Source: Planctomycetes bacterium UBA1146 (lineage in GTDB: Bacteria > Planctomycetota > UBA8108 > UBA1146). Taken from it: a stretch of 23,081 nucleotides of DNA. The stretch is taken from positions 1 through 23,081 of the forward strand of contig DCAA01000034.1 in NCBI GenBank assembly GCA_002311345.1. The letters run 5' to 3'. Both the position numbers and the translations under genes were made by a program. Shown piece after piece: positions 15,305 through 21,900 of the stretch. Under the pieces are notes generated by a model. It made no database searches, was not told where the DNA came from, and worked only from the letters and a program-made list of their open reading frames with translations. The first letter of the stretch is position 1; every line of letters starts with the position of its first letter.

Positions 15305-16435
15305 TCAGGCTGGCGGCGCCAGGCTCTGGTGCTTGCGCGTTGCAACGATTTGACCCAGGACCTCAACGAGGGTTCTGTTCTCTTCCGGTGTGCGACTGGC
15401 GATGCGCAGGTATCTATCTGAGTCCGCCATAGTCTTCCCATGGCAATGTTTGATGTAGATATTGTGTTCCACGAACAACTGGCGAGTGACGTCAGGGCCG
15501 GTTGGCGAATGGTCGGGGAGACGACAGAAAATGTAGTTGGCATCCGGTTTGTATGCGAGCAGACCTTCAATGGTGCAAAGTTCTTTGAAAAGAAGATCAC
15601 GATCGGAGCGCACTTTGGCACAACTGATCTTGAACTCCTCACGGTACTCAGGAGCACTGCGCAGAAATGCCTCGGCCAGGCCGTTGAGATTCCAGATGGA
15701 CACTCCTTGGCGAACTCTTTCAGCGAAGGTCTTGTTGGCGGTAAGCATGTACCCGATCCGCAGACCACAGATGCCGTAGGCCTTGCTCATGCTCTTGAAA
15801 ATCACCAGGTTGGGATAGCTCTCGATTTCAGACTCTAACGAGAGTTGCTCAGGGTCCTCGGTGAAATCGACAAAGGACTCATCGACAATCAAGATGCAGC
15901 CATGTTTAGCCAGTTTTACCAGCAATCGGATAAGATCCGCCCTTGGCACGAGCAGTGAAGTTGGGTTATTGGGCGATACGACCACCGCGACGTCGGCACC
16001 GCAGCGAATCGCTTCTTCCGCGAACTTATCGACATCCAACTGAAACGAAGGCAGGTCAAGGTGAAATTCAACGACGCGTTCCGCCGGCGCCGCATTGATA
16101 TATTCATTAAAAGATGGCACTGGAACGATCAATGTCTTGGCGAGGTGGCCTGAGACAATCTTTATGAGTTCTGAAGCGCCGTTGCCCACAACAATGTAAT
16201 CGGCTGGTTGATCGATGATCTTGCCCACCATCTCGGCCAGCGCACTCTGGGCGACGGGATAACTCAAGACAAGTTCGCGAATCTGATGGGTCAGCTGTTC
16301 GAAAAAACGTGCTGGCGGAAAATAGAGGTTGTAGAGGTAGGCATGGTCAACGAATCGATACTGCCAGTAACCACCGTGCAGGGACGATATCGTCTCGTAT
16401 AGTTGCTCTCTGGTGGCCGTATTGTTATCTGCCAT
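15305..16435 (-). CDS. PLP-dependent aminotransferase/decarboxylase, HisC/CobD-like
   Basis: A 376-residue fold-type I PLP enzyme. Visible motifs are VGNGASELIKI (83-93, cofactor phosphate), SPNNPTS (154-160), VDESFVDF (184-191, Asp185 to the pyridine nitrogen), SMSKAYG (Lys218, Schiff base) and GLRIGY (Arg226 region, carboxylate binding). It resembles histidinol-phosphate aminotransferase and CobD threonine-phosphate decarboxylase, and also the transaminase that accompanies or is fused to PntC-type cytidylyltransferases in phosphonate pathways. It could aminate phosphonoacetaldehyde to 2-aminoethylphosphonate, or decarboxylate a phospho-amino acid to an amino-alcohol phosphate. The first 11 bases overlap the nucleotidyltransferase gene, indicating coupled translation. 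No pepM, ppd or his genes are in the window. Confidence 0.85.
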   Translation of the reverse strand: MADNNTATREQLYETISSLHGGYWQYRFVDHAYLYNLYFPPARFFEQLTHQIRELVLSYPVAQSALAEMVGKIIDQPADYIVVGNGASELIKIVSGHLAKTLIVPVPSFNEYINAAPAERVVEFHLDLPSFQLDVDKFAEEAIRCGADVAVVVSPNNPTSLLVPRADLIRLLVKLAKHGCILIVDESFVDFTEDPEQLSLESEIESYPNLVIFKSMSKAYGICGLRIGYMLTANKTFAERVRQGVSIWNLNGLAEAFLRSAPEYREEFKISCAKVRSDRDLLFKELCTIEGLLAYKPDANYIFCRLPDHSPTGPDVTRQLFVEHNIYIKHCHGKTMADSDRYLRIASRTPEENRTLVEVLGQIVATRKHQSLAPPA

Positions 16436-17348
16436 GCAGATTCAAGCCTTTCTTTGTGACTGTCGAAATGTTTGAACTCATGGCAGCACTCCTCGGATCA
16501 GTACAGTCAGCGGTTATACCACCGGCACTTGTCGCTGTGGAATTCTGAAGTTCGACTCTCTGGAAACCAGGGGAGAGCTGAGTGTCTACTTCTCTGATTT
16601 CAGTTCGTGCGAACGTTTTCTGAGCGCACCGGAGGTCTTCGAGCGTATCAATCTCATACCAGCAGTGCTCGTCAAACAAGACAGGGTGAAAGTTCAGGCG
16701 ACCCTCCGACACCAGGTCTCTGAACACCGACTCGTAGTATTCGTTCACTCTTCCCTCAGAGACATACTGGTCGAGCCGTGCGACAACAAGTCGCCATGAC
16801 GATTCGGAAAGGCTGCAGATATTGACGGTCTTGTATCTCTCTTCATTGGTGCTCGAGTTGGCACCGACGAAAAACGCGGAGACCCGATTCTCAGCCACGG
16901 TCACGGTCGTGCCGTTCATCCAAGGTAGTTGGCGAGAGATTGCGATTCGATCGGGGTACTTGAGAGCGTTCAGAAGCGGGGAGCCGAATACCAGGTCGCT
17001 CTCGATCAGCAGGAAGGGTTCCTTGATTTGGTCGCGCGCCAACCACAATGAGTAGAGATTGTTCGTTTCGGCGTATAGAGGACTTGAGACATACTCAATT
17101 ATAAAGTCTGCGGCATGAACTTCGAGCCACCTTCGGATGCAATGTTCAAGGTGGCCAAGCACGAACACAAGACGCTTGAATCCTTGTTCACGCAGGTTGG
17201 CGACTAATCGCTCGAGAATCGACCGCCCATGTACCTCGGTTAGGCATTTCGGCATAGATTCCGTCAGTGGGTGAAGCCGACTTCCAGTACCGGCTGCAAG
17301 AATACAAGCCGTTGTGAGTTGAGTTTGTTGTCGAAGCTGGTAGTTCAT
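16425..17348 (-). CDS. LicC/PntC-like nucleotidyltransferase
   Basis: A 307-residue sugar-phosphate-type nucleotidyltransferase, first gene of the operon. CILAAGTGSRLHPLTESMPK (15-34) is the NTP-binding loop with Lys34, ETNNLYSLWLAR (94-105) is a signature shared by LicC choline-phosphate and PntC aminoethylphosphonate cytidylyltransferases, and IESDLVF carries the metal Asp118. The likely reaction is CTP plus an amino-alcohol phosphate or phosphonate giving the CDP or CMP derivative and pyrophosphate. Residues about 250-307 form a low-complexity Ser/Thr/Asn tail with no fold signature, ending in the overlap with the PLP enzyme. Known homologues can be fused to such a transaminase; here the two are separate frames. 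AAGGA sits 8 bases before ATG 17348. Confidence 0.85.
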   Translation of the reverse strand: MNYQLRQQTQLTTACILAAGTGSRLHPLTESMPKCLTEVHGRSILERLVANLREQGFKRLVFVLGHLEHCIRRWLEVHAADFIIEYVSSPLYAETNNLYSLWLARDQIKEPFLLIESDLVFGSPLLNALKYPDRIAISRQLPWMNGTTVTVAENRVSAFFVGANSSTNEERYKTVNICSLSESSWRLVVARLDQYVSEGRVNEYYESVFRDLVSEGRLNFHPVLFDEHCWYEIDTLEDLRCAQKTFARTEIREVDTQLSPGFQRVELQNSTATSAGGITADCTDPRSAAMSSNISTVTKKGLNLHGR

Positions 17349-17401
17349 CCATTAGGTCCTTCGCCAGTGTTTCCACTTGAGTTGGTGTGCACTTTTCAAA
17401 A

Positions 17402-17431
17402 GCTATAGCTCTTCGCTCGCTCTGTTGTCGA
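17402..17431 (-). promoter_or_regulatory. Candidate promoter of the headgroup operon
   Basis: On the minus strand TCGACA (17431-17426), an 18-base spacer and TATAGC (17407-17402), within the 106-base gap between the regulator stop and the nucleotidyltransferase start. The -10 sits in the palindrome AGCTATAGCT. The match is modest; read-through from the regulator gene is an alternative. Confidence 0.3.
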
Positions 17432-17454
17432 TCTAATCGTTCGTAGCTCGATCA

Positions 17455-18720
17455 CTATTGGATCCCATCGAGTAGCACTTGTTGCTCTTCAGCGGTCACG
17501 CCAACGAGTTCTGCAGAACGCTTGAACTGGCGCACATCGATGACACTTCGACGAACGGCCTCAACGGCCAGTGCCAGCAGTCTCGACCGAAACGCATCGC
17601 GCTTGGGGATCTGCTTGAACGTCCGCAGATCCAGTACTTTCTTGGTGCGCTCCACAGTTCCCTTGGCATCTTGGCTGGTGAGAGCGGCGACTTCATCGTC
17701 GCTCATGTAGCGTAGGTTGCGCAAACTGTGCGAGGTCAGGGCAGGGCTGACACCGAAGTAACAAGCGATCTGTGTCAGGTCGCAAGCGCCGATGGGCGTC
17801 GCTCCCTTGCGTCCGCGACCATCGACACGGACCGGTGGTTCGTCTGCATTCGGTCCGACAGGTTCCGAAAACAGCCTTTGAGTGGCGCCACTTGCGCGTC
17901 CCAGCGTGTCTTTACCGAGGCTTTGCAGATAACGACGAAGACCCGTCTCCGGGAGCAGGAACCTCCCCGCGAAAGCGGTAGCGCGAAGCTCTGAAAGTGA
18001 ATGTCGTGCATCAGTACGGCATACGAGCCAACGGTGCCCATGGTCAAACAGTGCATGTGCGTAGCCGTGAACATATTGGAAGCGTCGCTCTTCCATCGAC
18101 AGCGACTCGTTTACGACTACCAAGGTGCCCGTCTCCGAAGCCTGAAGGTAGAGGCTCGAGATGCCCTCGGGCAGACTTGCCTGCGTCGCGCGGACTCGCA
18201 TCATGGCCAGTGTGTCGTCAACGTCTCGAATTGGGCTGTCACCGAGGTTCATCCGCCAGCGCTCTTCTTGGGCGGCCACGTATCCCTGGTGTGCACCTTC
18301 CCACCGAGTGCATGGCGCGCCGAATCCGTGGACAGGGGGACCCGCTGAGTACCCCTCGAGTCCGAGCGCCTTCTCGAGCAGCGTCAGCTCTCGGGAGAGA
18401 AGGACTGCCTCTCGAAGCCCTTTGAATGCGCTGGGATCAATCGAGAACTCCGGGACGGATTGACCCAGATCATCGAGCAGTTCGTCATCTTCTCGATCCT
18501 TGCGTGGCTCGGGAATCACAAGCAGGCTGGTAGGGCTGCATCCGTAGATCTTGGCCAGGCGACCGAGTTCCTCCGCCTGCACTTTCCGGTTTCCGAGTTC
18601 TATCTGAGCGATCGTGCTGCGCGAGGCACCGAACTCCTGGGCCACCTCGACCTGGCTCTTGCCATTGGCCCGCCTGAGTTCCCGGAGGTGCTCACCGAAT
18701 AATTGAGCAGCGCTTGACAC
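17455..18720 (-). CDS. XRE regulator with ImmA/IrrE-like domain
   Basis: A 421-residue protein. Residues 8-65 are a Cro/C1-type helix-turn-helix (KSQVEVAQEFGASRSTIAQI, then ELGNRKV). Residues about 185-260 resemble the ImmA/IrrE (M78, COG2856) metallopeptidase domain: FQYVHGYAHALFDH and, downstream, SELRATAFAGRFLLP with a possible third zinc ligand Glu244. The usual HExxH reads HGYAH (218-222), so the catalytic Glu is replaced by Gly and peptidase activity is doubtful; it may work as a ligand sensor. Residues 260-421 are helical with no assigned family. It starts at GTG 18720 with AAGGAGAGG upstream. It precedes the headgroup operon on the same strand and probably controls it and itself. Confidence 0.85.
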   Translation of the reverse strand: MSSAAQLFGEHLRELRRANGKSQVEVAQEFGASRSTIAQIELGNRKVQAEELGRLAKIYGCSPTSLLVIPEPRKDREDDELLDDLGQSVPEFSIDPSAFKGLREAVLLSRELTLLEKALGLEGYSAGPPVHGFGAPCTRWEGAHQGYVAAQEERWRMNLGDSPIRDVDDTLAMMRVRATQASLPEGISSLYLQASETGTLVVVNESLSMEERRFQYVHGYAHALFDHGHRWLVCRTDARHSLSELRATAFAGRFLLPETGLRRYLQSLGKDTLGRASGATQRLFSEPVGPNADEPPVRVDGRGRKGATPIGACDLTQIACYFGVSPALTSHSLRNLRYMSDDEVAALTSQDAKGTVERTKKVLDLRTFKQIPKRDAFRSRLLALAVEAVRRSVIDVRQFKRSAELVGVTAEEQQVLLDGIQ

Positions 18721-18755
18721 AGCAAATGTCCTCTCCTTGGGGGGGGCATCGCGGC

Positions 18756-18771
18756 GGTATTGGCAAATACC
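18756..18771. promoter_or_regulatory. Palindrome in the regulator leader, possible operator
   Basis: GGTATT-ggca-AATACC is a perfect 6-bp inverted repeat with a 4-base spacer. It lies 36-51 bases upstream of the regulator start, downstream of the candidate promoter. Dyads of this size are typical XRE operators; a small RNA stem is the alternative. Confidence 0.4.
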
Positions 18772-18783
18772 ACCGAAGCACGG

Positions 18784-18812
18784 AAACTAACATCTAGGAC
18801 GTATAACGTCAA
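18784..18812 (-). promoter_or_regulatory. Candidate regulator promoter with overlapping dyad
   Basis: Minus-strand TTGACG (18812-18807), a 17-base spacer and TAGTTT (18789-18784). The -35 overlaps a perfect 13-bp dyad GACGT-ata-ACGTC (18798-18810). A dyad over the -35 box suggests autorepression by the XRE protein. Confidence 0.45.
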
Positions 18813-18864
18813 GACGGTTTGATTTCCTAACACTAGCGGAGCCGTTCAAAGCCGTGCCCACACG

Positions 18865-18897
18865 CTCCTAACCCTTTGCTTCCCAAAGGTTTAGGAG
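18865..18897. repeat. Hairpin at the edge of repeat copy R3
   Basis: CTCCTAACCCTTT, a 7-base loop GCTTCCC, and AAAGGTTTAGGAG: 12 of 13 positions pair. There is no T tract on either side, so it is not a standard terminator. The aligned position in R2 (12978-13010) keeps only the outer TCTA/TAGA pairing. Confidence 0.7.
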
Positions 18898-18995
18898 GCG
18901 ACAATTATGTCCCCTGTGCGAACTCTCGCGTTCGAATTGGATACAGATTCTGGGAAGATTCGTGGAGATAGAGAAACACTCACAGCGACCACGAT
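18865..18995. repeat. Dispersed repeat, copy R3 (left half)
   Basis: Collinear with 12978-13105 at an offset of 5887. The most conserved stretches are the segment from GACAAT through GTCCCCTGTGCG, then ACTCTCGCGTTCGAATT, and GGAGATAGAGAAAC. Beyond about 18995 similarity to the right half of R2 fades. Confidence 0.75.
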
Positions 18996-19130
18996 CCTGG
19001 TGAGATCGTTCGTTTCGAATTTGCGTCCCTATCTGAGTCGTTGCAGAGCGTTCTGGGTGCGTTCGTGGAATTCCATGTCATTCCCGCTCCGGGCAAGGGA
19101 TCTATCACCCCCAAACCACGCCCGGTGTAG

Positions 19131-19235
19131 ACGCTCGCAGGCGCGATTCTCATTCCGTTTCGGCGCGACAAAATGATCCAGGAGATCCAGTTGGTCGTCG
19201 ACTGGTACAACTCCCACAGACCGCACGCCGCGTAA
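19131..19235 (+). pseudogene. C-terminal scrap of an rve-type transposase
   Basis: One frame reads IPFRRDKMIQEIQLVVDWYN and then SHRPHAA before a stop. The WYNxHRPHxxL block is the C-terminal end of the DDE integrase (rve) domain of IS3/IS481-like transposases. The catalytic core is missing and a stop occurs just upstream (19128-19130), so it is a relic. GTGTCAAAATGGCCGTC at 19361-19377 looks like a terminal repeat of some insertion sequences and could be the far edge. It sits between the R3 repeat and the MscS gene, marking the island border as recombination-prone. Confidence 0.6.
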
Positions 19236-19396
19236 CTGATCGCATCCTCATCCCGACACTCGAACAGCTCATCATTCCGCTACCGTTCCGTCCATTCTCG
19301 AACACGGATAAGCGGTCATCGCGATCACTCAGCTTGTCCCCACGTTCACGTCGTCGATTCGTGTCAAAATGGCCGTCAATACTCGGTGGACCACTA

Positions 19397-21223
19397 TCAC
19401 GATTCGCTGAGATTGTTGCGGTGCCACACCACTTGTTGCGGGAAGGGGATTTCGATGCCGGCGTCTTCGAACGCCTTCTTCAGGCGTCGGTTCATCTCCC
19501 GCTCCAGGCCCCACTGCGAGCCGGGCTGGGTCTTGGCCTGAGCGCGTATCACCACGGCCGAGTCGCCGAGATCGGTCACACCGATGAAAGTGGGTGCCTC
19601 CATCAGCTTGCCCTGCAGCTCGGGATCGGCATACATCGCTGCTCCGACTTCGTTGCAGATGCGTTCGGCCAGGTCGATGTCGGTGTCGTAGCTCACACCC
19701 ACGTGACAGCGGAAACGGGACCAATCTCGGGTCATGTTCTCGACCGTATCGATGGTACCGTTGGGGATGATCTGCAGCACACCCTCCGAGCTACGCAAGC
19801 GCGTTGAGCGAATATTGATTTGCTCAACCGTGCCTTCGTGGCTACCGATTTTCACCCAGTCCCCGACCGCATACTGATTCTCCACAAGAATGAAGAAGCC
19901 GTTGACCAGATCCCGAACCAGGTTTTGCGAACCGAACGAGAGAGCCAGACCAAGGATGGCCACACTACCGAGGAGCGGCCCGGTATCGATGCCAACCACA
20001 TCAAAGGCGACCAGGGTACCCACAACGTAGATAGCGATCTTGCCGACACCTCTGAAAACGTCCGCGATCGTGTTTGCACGCTGCTCGATAGCACTGACGT
20101 GTTCGGTGTCGTCGTCGGCCACCACCTTCATCAGGGTGCGCGAAACGAAGCCCACTAGCCATAGCGCAAGTCGCCCGGCCACCAAGATCAGCAGCAGCAC
20201 GCCTAACACACGGGGCGCCCGCTGCCGTGTTGTCGCGAGCGCCGCCTCAAACCAGCCGGAGAAAGCCTCGGCCTCCTGTCTCTCTCGCTCGATCTCCTCG
20301 TGCTTTTGATCCAGGTAGTTCGTCTTCGACTCAGCGAGAGTCACCTCGAACTCGATCGAGTGCTGACGCACCGCGCTGAGATGCAACTCCTGCTCGACCT
20401 TCTCCGCCTTGGTGGAAGACGCGTCGACAATGGGAAGCCACCGATCCGACCAATCAGGGTCGGAACTGAGGAGCTGCGCCTTGGCGAGGCGGTGCTCCTC
20501 GTGGGCCAGCTCTACGTCTCGTTCCAGGGCGCCCTGGATGATCACGCTCGACGCGGCCTGCTGCTTGACCAGCTTCAACTCGAGACGGGCCACCGCGCGC
20601 CGCTCACTGTGGAACTCCTGGCGGAATCGCAGTTCTTCAATGTGCGCGGCTCTCTCCTCGAAGGGCGTTGCGCCTACGGAAGGCACCCGCGCAGCCTGCT
20701 TGGCCCCCCGCTGCGCAGCGGATCCCATTGTGCTTTCCAGCCGCTCCTCTACCGAGTCGCGCTCCGTCTTGATCGCGGTGAGGTAGGCATCCTGGTTCGA
20801 CACCTTGCCCTCGGCGAGGGCGGCCCAGTCGCTTGCAGCGGTCTGCCTGGCCGTCGCTTCCGCACGCTCTTCGGCCCCGGCAGCCGTCGTTGCCCACTCG
20901 CTGTAAAGGGGTTCCACCTCGGCAGCAGCCCGACGTTGCTTGATCCAGTGTTCTTGCCACTGCCGGTTGGAGATCACTTTTCGATCGAGCAGCTTCAACC
21001 GATCGCGGAGAATCGGGGTCAGTTGTGTACCGGCATTACTCAAATCCGGAAAATCACCCAGGCTCACGAGCGCTGGCGGCGTGAGGATGGCCTCCAGCCA
21101 GTCCCGCTCAGCGGCCTCGATGCGTTGCACGAGGTCAGAAAGTGAGTCAGGAGTGTCCTGCGCCGAAGAGATCCCCGGCGCAAACAGCATCAGGATGACG
21201 AACAGACAGCGAATGGAGATCAT
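19397..21223 (-). CDS. MscS-family mechanosensitive channel with periplasmic coiled-coil domain
   Basis: A 608-residue inner-membrane protein. Residues 1-21 are a signal peptide ending SSA. Residues about 25-330 are charged, Ala/Glu/Arg-rich and coiled-coil-like, probably periplasmic. Membrane segments follow at about 335-360 and 385-405, then the pore-lining TM3 and the beta domain: LLGSVAILGLALSFGSQNLV, then DLVNGFFILVENQYAVGDWV, and VEQINIRSTRLRSSEGVLQI. These are the canonical MscS blocks. Such channels release solutes during hypo-osmotic shock; long N-terminal domains occur in the MscK/YbiO-type branch. The frame extends to 21337, but ATG 21223 starts the signal peptide and is chosen. 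The end abuts a transposase relic region. Confidence 0.88.
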   Translation of the reverse strand: MISIRCLFVILMLFAPGISSAQDTPDSLSDLVQRIEAAERDWLEAILTPPALVSLGDFPDLSNAGTQLTPILRDRLKLLDRKVISNRQWQEHWIKQRRAAAEVEPLYSEWATTAAGAEERAEATARQTAASDWAALAEGKVSNQDAYLTAIKTERDSVEERLESTMGSAAQRGAKQAARVPSVGATPFEERAAHIEELRFRQEFHSERRAVARLELKLVKQQAASSVIIQGALERDVELAHEEHRLAKAQLLSSDPDWSDRWLPIVDASSTKAEKVEQELHLSAVRQHSIEFEVTLAESKTNYLDQKHEEIERERQEAEAFSGWFEAALATTRQRAPRVLGVLLLILVAGRLALWLVGFVSRTLMKVVADDDTEHVSAIEQRANTIADVFRGVGKIAIYVVGTLVAFDVVGIDTGPLLGSVAILGLALSFGSQNLVRDLVNGFFILVENQYAVGDWVKIGSHEGTVEQINIRSTRLRSSEGVLQIIPNGTIDTVENMTRDWSRFRCHVGVSYDTDIDLAERICNEVGAAMYADPELQGKLMEAPTFIGVTDLGDSAVVIRAQAKTQPGSQWGLEREMNRRLKKAFEDAGIEIPFPQQVVWHRNNLSES

Positions 21224-21787
21224 GGGCTCGAATCTACACACAAGCGCATGTGGCTCGCCAGAATCCGGGATTCCTGTGGAGGTCCAGCGATTCCTTGGGC
21301 CTCCCGCACAGAAGCCAGCATACCAAATCTTCATCACTTATGATGCAATTAGAGCCTAAACTTGTGAGGTGTTCGAAGGGGTCGAAACGAGGTCCGTGGG
21401 GGTGGAAGAAGCGCGTCAAGCGTGTGCTGTTTGTTGTGATCTCGCTCGGTGCGTTGGTCCACCGAAACTGAAACGGATATTCGGCGCACATCTCTGTCAC
21501 CAGGAGCACGTCCGAGGACCGGCCTCCGCGTCGGCAATCTCGACGCTTGGCAAGTGGATCGACGAGGCAGCCAAAGCAGCTGGCAAGTAGGGAGTCCGTT
21601 TGATCGCTTCTCTAACGAGACATCTGGCGATCGCTCGGTGGCCGACCACGATCCCTGTGAGATCGTGGTCGGGGATGCGGAGCTACGGATCAGCGCTAGA
21701 ACCTCGTGATCTGCGGAGGGCTAACTAGTAGGATGGAGGTTCATGCGTTGGACGTCGGTGACCATCTAGATCGAAGGAGCAGCAGCC
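21224..21787. other. Intergenic region without a supported gene
   Basis: About 560 bases. Short frames of 70-90 codons occur on both strands but show no family motif and no ribosome site. The region holds the hairpin at 21642-21672 and, at its right end, the AAGGAG ribosome site for the small lysine-rich gene. Confidence 0.5.
21642..21672. terminator. Perfect 12-bp hairpin, possible terminator or RNA element
   Basis: CCGACCACGATC, a 7-base loop (CCTGTGA) and GATCGTGGTCGG. All 12 positions pair. No T tract follows in either direction, so an intrinsic terminator is doubtful; a protein-binding dyad or part of a small RNA is equally possible. Confidence 0.4.
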
Positions 21788-21889
21788 ATGGCCAATAAGG
21801 GCAACAAGGACAAGAAGCGCGAGGCACAGAAAAAGCCCACCCTGACTCTGAAGGAAAAAAGAAAGTTGAAGAAAGAAAAGAAGAAGTAG
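21788..21889 (+). CDS. Small lysine-rich basic protein
   Basis: A 33-residue frame with AAGGAG (21774-21779) eight bases before the ATG. The product begins MANKGNKDKKREAQ, continues KKPTLTLKEKRKLKKEKKK, and is more than 40 percent lysine with one Arg-Glu patch. Short proteins of this style, with a KPxLxLKEKR core, recur as unnamed genes in bacterial genomes, but I know of no assigned function. High charge suggests binding to nucleic acid or the ribosome. The stop is 11 bases before the oxidoreductase start, so the two are probably co-transcribed. Confidence 0.65.
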   Translation: MANKGNKDKKREAQKKPTLTLKEKRKLKKEKKK

Positions 21890-21900
21890 TAGCGGCCCTC

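Noticed and set aside
14623..15768. Long upstream extension of LicD (160 extra codons)
   Set aside because: The extension overlaps the PLP enzyme gene in another frame and has no LicD similarity; ATG 15288 is well placed.
16425..16440. Programmed frameshift joining nucleotidyltransferase and PLP enzyme
   Set aside because: No slippery heptamer before the overlap, and the second gene has its own ATG. Ordinary translational coupling explains it.
21369..21590. 73-codon plus-strand frame in the gap before the lysine-rich gene
   Set aside because: No ribosome site, no recognisable motif and overlapping competing frames on both strands.
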